Positions 1-8,054 of a stretch of 21,942 nt of DNA are shown piece after piece. A model generated the notes under the pieces. The model searched no databases and was not told where the DNA came from. It was given only the letters and a program-made list of their open reading frames with translations. The position numbers and the translations under genes are program-made. Numbering within the stretch: the stretch's first letter is position 1; every line of letters begins with the position of its first letter. The DNA is from DAOPKN01 sp035391225 (GTDB lineage: Bacteria; Thermotogota; Thermotogae; MWEM01), in assembly GCA_035391225.1 (NCBI GenBank), contig DAOPKN010000037.1, positions 1 through 21,942 of the forward strand. The letters are read 5' to 3'.

Positions 1-573
1 GGGTACGAGTTTTCCCTGGTCGGGAACCAGCAACTTCAGGGTTTTCAAGCTGGATTCCGTAAGGGCAAGGTGTTCGCCCAGGGTTTCTTGCAGCGCGCGC
101 TGGTCCAGGTCTTCGGGGGTAAGCTCGACCATGGGTTGGGTGTCGAAGGGTGTGCCTTGAACTCCCCTGCGCAGTTCCTCCACGAGTTGCGGGTCCGCTT
201 GCCGGTTCGAGGAACCCAAGCGCACGTATACCCCGCTTTGGGGTCCTTCGGAGCCCACCCAATGCGGTCGGTTGTTGCTGGGAAAGACTTCCACCACCAG
301 TAGCGTTTTTTCGGCCACGCTCACCATTTCCACGTTGGGAACCAACCGGGGACGAATGGAATCGGCAATGATGTTGCAAAGCCGCTCTTCCTCGTCCAGG
401 GGGCTTTGGACCCCGACGACCTCCCCGTTGTCTTCCACTCCCAGCACGAGCGCCCCTCCAGCGGAGTTCGCGAAGGCCACCAGCGTCTTCACGATGTTGG
501 CCGGCGAGGAAATGTCCCGCTTGCGTTCCAGCGTTTTCCCCTCGGGGTGGTGGAGGAGTTTTTGGATTTCCAC
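1..573 (-). CDS. AlbA_2 (Schlafen-type) domain protein, N-terminal 191 residues, runs off left edge
   Basis: Read on the minus strand from a GTG at 573, the frame stays open to base 1. The first ~130 residues match the AlbA_2/Schlafen domain found in putative ATP-binding or transcriptional-regulator proteins. Visible motifs are the opening EIQKLLHHPEGKTLERKRD, then VAFANSAGGALVLGVEDN, a LVVEVFPS strand and GVYVRLGSSNRQAD. Proteins of this family often begin with a near-identical M-E-I-Q segment, which supports the GTG. The ribosome site GAGGGGG lies inside the last codons of pglX, about 8 bases upstream. The GTG directly follows the pglX TAG in the same frame. The family is common next to restriction and BREX genes, but its biochemical role there is not settled. 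The C-terminal part (often a HATPase-like and winged-helix region) is outside the window. Confidence 0.85.
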   Translation of the reverse strand, partial: MEIQKLLHHPEGKTLERKRDISSPANIVKTLVAFANSAGGALVLGVEDNGEVVGVQSPLDEEERLCNIIADSIRPRLVPNVEMVSVAEKTLLVVEVFPSNNRPHWVGSEGPQSGVYVRLGSSNRQADPQLVEELRRGVQGTPFDTQPMVELTPEDLDQRALQETLGEHLALTESSLKTLKLLVPDQGKLVP

Positions 574-2406
574 CTAGCGGTCCCCCTCATTGGCAGCCTG
601 TATGATTTCCAAGGCTTTTGGACCCTGGATGGCTGCACCCTTGAAATCCGATAGGCGAACGTAGGCTCCGCGGAATTTGGGCTTTGACGAGTTTTCGAGG
701 GTAAACGTGCAAATGGGGACAGTTGCACCATCAAAGCCGGAATATTCAAGCTGGATAAGTGATGTTATCGTTTTTTGGTCAATGATGAAATACCTCAGTT
801 TCTCATACGAGGCAATAAACATCCACACAAATGGAGTCATGAAACCCAGTTGTCCTTTTGGCAAGCATAGTTCGGTGTTCCTGACGATAAAAGCAGAAAA
901 GAGATCCGATTTCGCATCGCTATAGTTTTTTTTCAGCCATTCCGAAAGCCTGGAATTCATGTTGCTCCCCCCCATGTAGGGTGGGTTGGCAATCACCACG
1001 TGGTACTTGGAGGCAAGGAACCTCGCTTGGTCCAGGATCTTCGCCCCGCGTTCGAATGCTTCGCCTTGCAGCATCGTGGGTGCGGTTGTACGGGCGCGGA
1101 GCTCTTGAAGCAGTTGGGAGGCTTTTTCCAGCTGGCTTTCGGCAAGTTGCGGGCGGAGCAGTGAACCGAACTGGTTGGCCTCCGCGAACAGTTGCAGGTC
1201 GTGGAGCAGTTGCGCCCGGGGGATTCCTTCCCGGGCAAGGCTGTCCACCAGGAAACGTTCTTCCGCGCTGTTGCCCGGGAAAACCAGAGGATCAAGCACG
1301 CACACGTTGGGTTTCACCGGGTTGCGGAAGAAGCTGCGGGAGTCGGAGCGGGCTTTCATCGCCAGCACGAAGGAGGAGAGCTGGGCCGCGCGTTCGTCGA
1401 TTTCGATGCCAAACAGGTTTTTCTCGAGGATCTTTCCCGGGATGGCTGCCCGGGCGTAGCCTTGTTCCTCGTAGATTGCTTTTAGCAGGTCGTAGGCGTA
1501 GGAGAGCATGTGCCCGGAGCCGCAAGCGGGGTCACATACCCTGATGTCTTCCGGATTGGAAACGTGCAGGAAATCGGTTTCGGGCTGCTCCGGCTGGATG
1601 TAGTATTCCATCTTGTCCGGGAGGCGTGAATGGGGGTGGTTGAGCATCCAGAGGCGGCCCAGCGAGTTTTCCACCAGGTAGCGCACGATCCAATGGGGGG
1701 TGAACAGCTGGGTGGCGGCGGGGATGGTTTGGGGCGTCGCCTTGATGTTTTTCTTGAATCCTTCGAAGACCTCGTCCTTCTTCTCGGAGATGTAGAACTG
1801 GTAGAGCCAGCCAATCACTTCCACGTCCTGGCAGTTCTCGGGGGTGAGCGCGTCGCGTAGCTGGGCGAGGATGGATTGGCTGGAAAGCAGGTCGTGGGGC
1901 AACAGCAACTCGGTGGCGTCGTCGATGGCTTCGAAGAGGAAGGGCATGGTTTGGTGCCAGTGGTTGCAAGCGGACACCAACAGCAAGCGGTAAGCTTCCG
2001 CCTGGGGATTGTCGGACGGAACGACCTCCCGGAGAAGATCCAGGATTTTTCGGGCGGTCTTTTCTTCCACGATGGACGTATCCACGTGCCCCCCCTTGGC
2101 TTCGGAGAGAATCTCCGGTTGCAGTTCCCCCGACGATGGGGAGACCACGCGCACCCGGGTGTAGCCCTGAACGTCCATGAAGCGCAGGGCGCAGAAGCGG
2201 TTGAACCAGGTGTAGGCTACCTTTTCTGCCAATGAATCCTTGGAAACTCCTTGCGCCAGCTGCTGTTGCAACGCATCCAGCGCAGCGGGATGTTCCCGGC
2301 GTTCCAGGCTGTCGGGCAGCAGCACACGTTCCAGGCGCATCTTCACCTGGGAAATCAATTCCCTTCGCGCTTGCTGCGCAAACTTCTTCAGGGTTGCGGT
2401 TTCCAT
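574..2406 (-). CDS. pglX: BREX adenine-specific DNA methyltransferase PglX, shortened to 610 residues
   Basis: PglX methylates adenine in the BREX recognition site on host DNA, and is needed for phage exclusion. The N-terminal helical region is followed by the class I methyltransferase core: SAM-binding motif I CDPACGSGHML at about residues 291-301, and catalytic motif IV ANPPY at 473-477. Typical PglX proteins are about 1,100-1,250 residues, with a large C-terminal target-recognition half. This one stops at 610, shortly after the methyltransferase core, so the recognition half is missing. Bases ~600-960 (residues ~482-603) are about 44 % G+C by hand count, against 58-63 % on both sides. The start ATG at 2406 has GGTGAGG about 7 bases upstream, and the gene follows brxC after 14 bases. 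It is either a truncated allele, a shuffled specificity gene or one part of a split enzyme. Confidence 0.9.
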   Translation of the reverse strand: METATLKKFAQQARRELISQVKMRLERVLLPDSLERREHPAALDALQQQLAQGVSKDSLAEKVAYTWFNRFCALRFMDVQGYTRVRVVSPSSGELQPEILSEAKGGHVDTSIVEEKTARKILDLLREVVPSDNPQAEAYRLLLVSACNHWHQTMPFLFEAIDDATELLLPHDLLSSQSILAQLRDALTPENCQDVEVIGWLYQFYISEKKDEVFEGFKKNIKATPQTIPAATQLFTPHWIVRYLVENSLGRLWMLNHPHSRLPDKMEYYIQPEQPETDFLHVSNPEDIRVCDPACGSGHMLSYAYDLLKAIYEEQGYARAAIPGKILEKNLFGIEIDERAAQLSSFVLAMKARSDSRSFFRNPVKPNVCVLDPLVFPGNSAEERFLVDSLAREGIPRAQLLHDLQLFAEANQFGSLLRPQLAESQLEKASQLLQELRARTTAPTMLQGEAFERGAKILDQARFLASKYHVVIANPPYMGGSNMNSRLSEWLKKNYSDAKSDLFSAFIVRNTELCLPKGQLGFMTPFVWMFIASYEKLRYFIIDQKTITSLIQLEYSGFDGATVPICTFTLENSSKPKFRGAYVRLSDFKGAAIQGPKALEIIQAANEGDR

Positions 2407-2420
2407 GCTTTCGCCTCACC

Positions 2421-5400
2421 TCACAGTTGGATTTTCTTTCCCTGCTGGATTTCCTCCAGCAAGCGTTGTTTCAGCAGTTGCAGGTAGCTGTCCACGTCTT
2501 GCTCGTCGATTAACCAGGCCTTGGAGAAGGGGATGGAAAGGCTCTTGAATGCCTGCACGGGTTTGTCCACCTTGGAAGGTTCCTGCACGGTTGGGTTATC
2601 CCCTTGGGGTTCCCCTGCTGGATTTGCTGGATACGCGTCCACCAGTTTTTCCAGCAGCTTGGGATAGGTCGTGCTCTCGAAGCGCTGCGGGATTTGCTGG
2701 ATGTTGGCAATATAGGGTTGGCTGTCGATGCTTTCGCTGGCTTGCCGGAAGGCTTGGGCAAGTTCTTGTTGCACTTGCTGGCTTGCACGGGCGAAGTCGT
2801 CGAGCTCGTGTAACTTTTCCTGCAGCGCCGCCAGGCTTTGCCTCGCTTGCTCCCGAGCCTCCTCCTGGACGCGCTTGAGCTGGCGTTGCAGTTTCTCAAG
2901 GGGAGCGGTGATTTGTTGCATGGCACTTCCCAGGAAGCAGGTTGCGTCCTGAAGGGTACGGGACACTTGTTGCCAGTCCTCTTCTTCCAGGTAGCTGGCG
3001 TTGGGTTCCCACTTTTTCAGGAATTTTGCCGCGCGGTCGAAGAGTTGTTTTTGCCCACCCTGCAGGAAATGGAGAAGGGGGTCGACGAGGGTTTCTTTTT
3101 GCTCCAGCAGTTCTTCTGCCGTCTCGGCGAAGTCGTTGAAAAAAAAGCCCACGGGTTTGGTTTCCAGTTTCTCCAACGCCTGGAGCAGAGGGGTCAACAC
3201 CTTGCGAAAGGGATACGGGGCGCACTGTTCCTGGGTGTTTTGCAGCTCCTTTCGCATCTTCCCAAGGCTTTCCAGCGTTTCCCGTGCCAGGGGTTTGGGA
3301 TCGGTTTGGTGCGGAGGACGGTCAAAGAATTGGGAAAAGAACTCCTTGAGGGCCCGAACCTGCGAAGGCGAGTAGGTTTCCTGCGGGCGAAGGATGATGT
3401 TTTCACGGAGGCGAGAATTTTGGAACTTGCTTTCGATTTGCGCGGCTTCGAGTTCCGTGCCATCGCAGTGCACTTCGAGCTTGCCTTGCGCAAACAGTCG
3501 GGCGGAAAGGCAAAGGACCGCGGAGGGGGGCCATCCGTAGGGGATCTTCTCGAACTTTTCCACCAGGGACTTGAGCGTGGTACGGGTTCCGCTGGATTGG
3601 TCGAGGCGAAGCGTGTCGAGGATTTCTTTTTCCGCGGCCCCCAGCGGGGAGGCATCGGTTCCGCCGAGCATGTGCTGGCCGTCCTTGAGGTAGCCAGCGA
3701 TGTCTTTCTCGGCGAAGCTCCTATTCTGCAGAAGGGGGAGGTTTGGGTATGAAAGCATAACCAGCTGTTGGAATGCCCCGGAAATCCGTTCCTTGCCTTT
3801 GCCCTTGTTTTGTTGGATTTCCTTCCCACGGGCAAAGAGCGAGGCCTGTTGGACCAGGGTTTCTACCAGCTCCTGGAGCTCGTCCTTGCGGAGGTTGTTT
3901 TGCCTTCCCTTGCTTTCCAGGATGGCCTGTATCGACTCGTTTTCCGTCGAGCCGACGTGGAGCTGGAGGAATTTCTGGGTTTTCTTGAACAGGGTGAGCT
4001 CACGCACCAGCACATCGTCGGGGGGAAGCACCACCAGCAGTTCGTTTTTCCCAAGGCTTTCCAGGACCAGCGAGGCGGTGCTTTCCACGCGCTCGTTGAA
4101 GGGAGTGACCAGGTGGATGGCAAGCTCTTGTTCGCGCCCCCGGGTTTTGCCGTCGATCTTGCGGCAGAAGTTGAAGTCCTGGCGGGTTGGGTCGTAGCGG
4201 ATCTTTCGGTCTTGCAGCACGTGGTCGAAGAACAGTCCCTCCAGTTCGCTTTCCACGTCGCTGCTCTCCACCTCGCTGTTCTTGATTTCTTGTTCCACGT
4301 CTTTTTCCTGGTCGGTGAGGAACTCGAAGGTCTCGCCGTTTCGCTGGATGTAGGTTTGGTTCTCCAGGCGGTGCAGCGATTCTTCCACGTTTTTCTTCAA
4401 GGTCAAAACGTCGGTGTCGAATTCTTCGAGCATCAGCACGGAGAGGTTTTGCACGTTGGGTTTGAATTCCTTGACGTATTTCACCAGGAACAGGGCTTTC
4501 AAAAGGCGCACGTCAAGTGGGTTTTCCAGGTTTTTCTCCGCCTGCACGATGGAACGTTGCAGGGTGGATTTGAGCACGTTTCGGATGCCATCGAACATGC
4601 GGTCGAACCCTGCCAGTTTGCCCACTTCCTGGTGCAGCAATTGCTTTGCGACTTCCTGGAAAACCCCCAGCATGGAGCGTTCCCCCACGGAGCTGTGTTT
4701 TCCCTCGAAGGCGTTGTGCGCGGAAAGGTTTTGGATGGCGGATTGGAACAGGTCGTACTGGTAGGGCAGGAAAGGGTAGCTGTGGATGAAGTGTTCGCGG
4801 TCCCGGAAAGGCGCGTACTGGAAGGAATCGTCGGAAAAGCGGAACAGCGTTCGGAAGTTGTTGGACTGCAGGTGGTATTGGTCGGAAAGCAGGTCGATAC
4901 CCTGCTCGTTTTTGAGCAGTAAGCGCTTCTGGATCACTTCTTCCACGTTGGCACTCGTGAGTTTCATCCTTTGGGTGAAGCGGTCTTGGATCTTGGAAAA
5001 GTCGTTTCCCTTGCGCATGTCCATTTCTCCCACCAGGGTGTCCATCGCATCTTGGGCGGTCACCAGGATCCATGCCTTTCCTCCGCAGATGGTGGCAAGG
5101 CTTTCTGCGATGGTTTGCAGGTTGGTCATGAGACGGGTGTTGCCCGCGATGAATTGCCCCACCTCGTCCACGAAGAAGTTGATCCGGAAGCTCGGCGGGG
5201 ACTTGTCCAGGGTTTTCTTGACCATCTGGGCAAAGTCTTCGATGGAAAGGTGGTAGTCTTCGCGGTAGCGGTCCAGGATGGGTTTACCGTTTTCTTCCAG
5301 CGGAAGTCCCACTTGGCTGCATGCCCTGGCAACGTGTTCCCCTTCGAAGAACACTTGTTCGCGCCCGGTTTCCCAGGGTTTTCCCGCCACCCCTTGGTAG

Positions 5401-5936
5401 GCGTTTTGGAACGCTTCGAACAAGCCCCTTTCGTCCAGGTGCCGTTCGAAACGGGCGATGTAGGGTTGCTTGCCATAGTAGCCGGAGGCTTCGTTAAATA
5501 CCTTGACGAACACACCCAGCAGTGCATCTTCCTGTTCTTTTTGGGTCAGGTCGGCTTTCTGGTCGATGTTGAACAGGATGCTTCGCGAGGGGATGGACGC
5601 TGCCTTTTTCAAGTCCGCGCGCAGGAGTTCGTCGTCCCCGCACTTGGGAAGGAAGAGTTCCAGCGCGTTTTTTTCCCCGATTCGCTTGTTTTCCAACAGC
5701 ATCGCCAGCATTTTGAGCAGGTGCGATTTCCCCGAACCGAAGAAACCGGAAATCCAGGCACCGTTGGTAGTACCCCCGTCGCAGTAGGTGTCCAGGAAAG
5801 AAGAGAGGCGTTTCTTGACTTCTTCGGTCAACACGTACTCTTCGATCTCCTGCAGCAGGTTCTGGGCGTCGTCCGCCTTGATAACCCCTTCGATCTTTCG
5901 ATCCACGTCTTTTTCGAAAATGCTTCTCAGTTGCAT
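2421..5936 (-). CDS. brxC: BREX P-loop ATPase BrxC (PglY-like)
   Basis: This 1,171-residue protein has the size and layout of BrxC/PglY, the large ATPase required for BREX phage exclusion. A Walker A loop GFFGSGKSH sits at residues 64-72, and a Walker B strand NFFVDEVGQFI at about 253-263. The N-terminal segment with RSIFEKDVDRKIEGVIKADD is characteristic of the family. The C-terminal third is rich in Gln, Glu and Leu and predicted to be coiled coil (about residues 940-1080). The start ATG at 5936 follows AAGGTGG with good spacing and lies 13 bases after brxB. pglX follows 14 bases downstream, so the genes are co-transcribed. The reading frame is intact with no sign of decay, which suggests the BREX operon has been under selection recently. 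Confidence 0.95.
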   Translation of the reverse strand: MQLRSIFEKDVDRKIEGVIKADDAQNLLQEIEEYVLTEEVKKRLSSFLDTYCDGGTTNGAWISGFFGSGKSHLLKMLAMLLENKRIGEKNALELFLPKCGDDELLRADLKKAASIPSRSILFNIDQKADLTQKEQEDALLGVFVKVFNEASGYYGKQPYIARFERHLDERGLFEAFQNAYQGVAGKPWETGREQVFFEGEHVARACSQVGLPLEENGKPILDRYREDYHLSIEDFAQMVKKTLDKSPPSFRINFFVDEVGQFIAGNTRLMTNLQTIAESLATICGGKAWILVTAQDAMDTLVGEMDMRKGNDFSKIQDRFTQRMKLTSANVEEVIQKRLLLKNEQGIDLLSDQYHLQSNNFRTLFRFSDDSFQYAPFRDREHFIHSYPFLPYQYDLFQSAIQNLSAHNAFEGKHSSVGERSMLGVFQEVAKQLLHQEVGKLAGFDRMFDGIRNVLKSTLQRSIVQAEKNLENPLDVRLLKALFLVKYVKEFKPNVQNLSVLMLEEFDTDVLTLKKNVEESLHRLENQTYIQRNGETFEFLTDQEKDVEQEIKNSEVESSDVESELEGLFFDHVLQDRKIRYDPTRQDFNFCRKIDGKTRGREQELAIHLVTPFNERVESTASLVLESLGKNELLVVLPPDDVLVRELTLFKKTQKFLQLHVGSTENESIQAILESKGRQNNLRKDELQELVETLVQQASLFARGKEIQQNKGKGKERISGAFQQLVMLSYPNLPLLQNRSFAEKDIAGYLKDGQHMLGGTDASPLGAAEKEILDTLRLDQSSGTRTTLKSLVEKFEKIPYGWPPSAVLCLSARLFAQGKLEVHCDGTELEAAQIESKFQNSRLRENIILRPQETYSPSQVRALKEFFSQFFDRPPHQTDPKPLARETLESLGKMRKELQNTQEQCAPYPFRKVLTPLLQALEKLETKPVGFFFNDFAETAEELLEQKETLVDPLLHFLQGGQKQLFDRAAKFLKKWEPNASYLEEEDWQQVSRTLQDATCFLGSAMQQITAPLEKLQRQLKRVQEEAREQARQSLAALQEKLHELDDFARASQQVQQELAQAFRQASESIDSQPYIANIQQIPQRFESTTYPKLLEKLVDAYPANPAGEPQGDNPTVQEPSKVDKPVQAFKSLSIPFSKAWLIDEQDVDSYLQLLKQRLLEEIQQGKKIQL

Positions 5937-5949
5937 GTTCGTCCCACCT

Positions 5950-6561
5950 TCATGGCTCCCAGTGGAAGATATTGAAAGCCCGGTAATATTGGTCTCCCTT
6001 CAAGCGCCCGAACAACGTCAACGAGCTGCCCGCTTCGGGGGAGAAGGTGTAGGTTCCCGGGAAAAAGAGCACCACGGGTTTCTCGCTTGCCTGGCTTTGG
6101 AGGTTGGTGAGCAGGGCGTGGCTGCGGAGGAAGGGATACACCTCGCCTACACCGTTGAGAAAGAGCACGTCCGGGTCACGCTCCTGGAGTTGGGAGACGA
6201 TGGCAGGTACCAGGTACTTTTCGGGATCCAGGACGTTTTGGAGCATTTCCTTGAGCTGTTCCTTTGGGATTTGCGCTTCTTTTTGCAGGATTTGTTCCCA
6301 TAAGCCTCTCTTGTCCAGCAGCTGGATGGATAGCAAAAACAGGTTGATGGACAACACGTTGACCCCTTTCTTGGAAAGGGAATGCTCGAGGTTGCAACGG
6401 AGGTCTTCCATGGCGGAGGTTTGGCGGGGATGGAATGGGCAGATGAAAAAGGGGATCTCGTTCCCCAGGCCTTTCTTCTGGAGAAAACGAGGGCTGGAAA
6501 GGACCGAGAGCAAGTGGTCGAATTTCTCCTTGGTGGTTTTTGGCCCCATGTCGCGTGTCAT
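5950..6561 (-). CDS. brxB: BREX protein BrxB (DUF1788)
   Basis: A 203-residue member of the DUF1788/BrxB family, a small BREX component of unclear biochemical role. Family hallmarks visible are PFFICPFHPRQ near the N-terminus, VLFLNGVGEVYPFLRSH in the middle, and PVVLFFPGTYTF followed by LFGRLKGDQYYRAFNI at the C-terminus. I chose the ATG at 6561 because it overlaps the brxA TGA as ATGA and has AAGGTGG just upstream. A GTG at 6570 is in frame but lies inside that ribosome site. The 4-base overlap with brxA implies translational coupling. The gene ends 13 bases before brxC. Confidence 0.9.
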   Translation of the reverse strand: MTRDMGPKTTKEKFDHLLSVLSSPRFLQKKGLGNEIPFFICPFHPRQTSAMEDLRCNLEHSLSKKGVNVLSINLFLLSIQLLDKRGLWEQILQKEAQIPKEQLKEMLQNVLDPEKYLVPAIVSQLQERDPDVLFLNGVGEVYPFLRSHALLTNLQSQASEKPVVLFFPGTYTFSPEAGSSLTLFGRLKGDQYYRAFNIFHWEP

Positions 6562-7175
6562 GGCACCCACCTTCTGGACAACGAAGGGGAAACCGGTAGC
6601 CAGCGCAGTTCGGAAAGGTGGTCGGGCTCGAGTGCTTTGAAAAGCGATTCATCGGGGAACAGCGGCAGGATGCTTCCCCCTTTTTCCAAGAATCCCGCCT
6701 CCCGCATCATGCGGAACAGCACCTGGCGCAGCTTTTTTTGCGTGGAAAGGCGCAAGGTTTCCAGGGCGGGATGGGTTTGGGCACTGGCATAGAAAAAAGC
6801 ATCGAAGTCGGCGTGTTGAAGCCGGGGGCTGGCTTCCGAGAAGCGCGTGCCAAGGACTTTTTGGGCAAACTCCGCGACAAAAGGATAGCTCCGACACACC
6901 GCGATCCAGCACAGCATCTTCTGTTCGCCAAGCGGTGCACGGACAAGGTAGTGTTTTTCCGAAGTGGAAAGGGCTTGGAGCCGCAAGCGGATTTCTTGGA
7001 AAATCCTTTGCTGGGAACGCTGGTTCCGGGATTGCAACAAATTCTGCGCAAGCACCCGTTCCTTCACCCGGTCGGGGTCTTCGCCTTCTTCAAGGAATAC
7101 CTTTGCTACCTGGACCATGGCGTGCACGGAAAGACTGGCACCGCAGAACGACATGGAATACCCTGGCTCTTTCAT
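6558..7175 (-). CDS. brxA: BREX protein BrxA (DUF1819)
   Basis: First gene of the BREX operon, 205 residues, matching the DUF1819/BrxA family (small, helical; an E. coli homologue is reported to bind DNA). The start YSMSFCGASLSVHAMVQVA fits the usual 'GxxL' family opening, and the segment CRSYPFVAEFAQKVL is typical. The frame is open for another 108 codons upstream, but the ATG at 7175 has GAGGG 5 bases before it, begins where family homology begins, and lies about 30 bases after the predicted transcription start. Its stop overlaps the brxB start as ATGA. The protein is somewhat divergent, so the assignment leans partly on position beside brxB and brxC. Confidence 0.85.
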   Translation of the reverse strand: MKEPGYSMSFCGASLSVHAMVQVAKVFLEEGEDPDRVKERVLAQNLLQSRNQRSQQRIFQEIRLRLQALSTSEKHYLVRAPLGEQKMLCWIAVCRSYPFVAEFAQKVLGTRFSEASPRLQHADFDAFFYASAQTHPALETLRLSTQKKLRQVLFRMMREAGFLEKGGSILPLFPDESLFKALEPDHLSELRWLPVSPSLSRRWVP

Positions 7176-7212
7176 TTTTTCCCTCGTTTCGTTGTGAAAA
7201 ACTGCCGTAAGG

Positions 7213-7241
7213 ATTGTAGCAGGATTTGGGGGAAAATGCAA
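7213..7241 (-). promoter_or_regulatory. Sigma70-type promoter of the BREX operon
   Basis: On the minus strand TTGCAT (7241-7236) and TACAAT (7218-7213) are 17 bases apart, and the -10 is extended by TGC. The expected start near 7206 leaves a ~30-base leader before the brxA ATG at 7175. Confidence 0.7.
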
Positions 7242-7371
7242 AAAGCCCTGGAATTCCTTTCCCACAAGGCGAATGGGATCCAACCCACCAAAAAATGGGA
7301 GGCTGCGGAAATCCTCTTTTTCCAGGGTATTTACTTTTGGGAAACGAAATTTTAGGAGGAGGAGATTGGAA

Positions 7372-7836
7372 ATGAAAAGAACGATGGTAGTGGTGGCAGT
7401 TTTATTCCTGGTGTTGGGAACGATGGCCTTGGCACAACAGATGCGGCTTGGTATTGTAACACAAAACACGTATTCCGGGGTTTCGATCCTGAATGTCATC
7501 CCGGGGTACCCGGCCTACGGGAACCTGCAAGTAGGAGACGTTGTGGTAGCTGCCCATGTTTTCCCCAACACGAGCCCTCAACCGATCGCCATGGGTTATG
7601 GGGACATGCGCATTTGCGCTGTCGGCCCAGGTAACCAGCAAACGAATCTCCAAAGCTACTCTTGGTACAATTCGAGAATTTACAGTGCGGCCCACTTGCA
7701 GAGCGTGATTTTTGGAGCTCCCTACCATTCCACCCTGGTTATTTGGGTATGGCGATGGGGGACAATGTACCAGTTCGTGATCCAGCTATTGGATAGTGGG
7801 GGCCCGGGGCAAATTTTCATGAACTCCGTTCCCTGA
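7372..7836 (+). CDS. Small secreted protein with PDZ-like segment
   Basis: A 154-residue protein transcribed divergently from the BREX operon. Residues 1-22 form a clear signal peptide (two basic residues, a VVVAVLFLVLG hydrophobic core, and an ALAQ-type cleavage site), so it is probably exported. Residues ~34-62 resemble the core of a PDZ domain: GVSILNVIPGYPA followed by LQVGDVVVAA, the pattern seen in the peptide-binding loop of HtrA/RseP PDZ domains. No protease domain is attached. The rest is rich in Tyr, Trp, Gly and Asn, with no cysteine pair suggesting a disulfide. The start ATG follows AGGAGGAGGAG with good spacing; upstream in-frame codons lack such a site. I do not recognise a named family. 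It ends 17 bases before a strong terminator and looks monocistronic. Confidence 0.75.
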   Translation: MKRTMVVVAVLFLVLGTMALAQQMRLGIVTQNTYSGVSILNVIPGYPAYGNLQVGDVVVAAHVFPNTSPQPIAMGYGDMRICAVGPGNQQTNLQSYSWYNSRIYSAAHLQSVIFGAPYHSTLVIWVWRWGTMYQFVIQLLDSGGPGQIFMNSVP

Positions 7837-7853
7837 TCCTTGTGCCTTATCCT

Positions 7854-7884
7854 AAAAAAACCCCGGTTTCCCGGGGTTTTTTTT
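7854..7884. terminator. Bidirectional intrinsic terminator
   Basis: Seven A, a GC-only 6-bp stem CCCCGG/CCGGGG with a 4-base loop, then eight T. It can stop the secreted-protein transcript on the plus strand. Read in reverse, it can stop the asnA-mgsA transcript. The group II intron remnant begins at the very next base. Confidence 0.9.
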
Positions 7885-7995
7885 GTGCGCCCAGCAAGGG
7901 CTGTCACTTGGCGGTGAAAGTCCGCGACAGGCTTGGCAGTGGGAACTTGCTTCCAAAGGCAAGGGGGACGGTACGCACGGTGGTGTGAAAGGGCG
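7885..7995 (+). mobile_element. Internally deleted group II intron remnant (probably class C)
   Basis: Immediately after the T-run comes GTGCGCCCAGCAAGGG, the standard 5' end (GUGYG) and first helix of bacterial group II introns. Downstream are GGTGAAAGTCC and GGCAAGGG, both conserved landmarks of the 5' part of domain I. From about 7967 the sequence switches to GGTACGCACGGTGGTGTGAA, which matches the 3' strand of domain V and the start of the linker to domain VI. All of domains II-IV, any reverse-transcriptase gene and the 5' half of domain V are missing. Class C introns typically insert just downstream of intrinsic terminators, exactly as seen here. The element cannot splice and has no ORF. 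The assignment rests on remembered consensus, not an alignment. Confidence 0.7.
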
Positions 7996-7999
7996 AAAG

Positions 8000-8027
8000 A
8001 GCCGCACTGGGGTGCGGCGTACCCAGG
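8000..8027 (+). repeat. REP-like palindrome, copy A
   Basis: Hairpin GCCGCA-CTGGGG-TGCGGC followed by GTACCCAGG. It differs from copy at 8104-8129 by two bases after the hairpin (GTACCC against GGTCCC). It starts 5 bases after the intron remnant. Confidence 0.75.
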
Positions 8028-8054
8028 AAACCCAAACCACAGGCCTTGCCTTTT

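Noticed and set aside
3768..4922. 384-codon open frame antisense to brxC
   Set aside because: A shadow of brxC codon usage with no motif; brxC has clear Walker motifs and operon context.
7176..7499. 108-codon N-terminal extension of brxA
   Set aside because: It would start inside the divergent secreted-protein gene and cross the BREX promoter. The ATG at 7175 has a ribosome site and matches the family start.
7885..7995. Riboswitch or structured leader RNA
   Set aside because: The segment follows a terminator and is not upstream of a same-strand gene; its sequence fits group II intron ends better.
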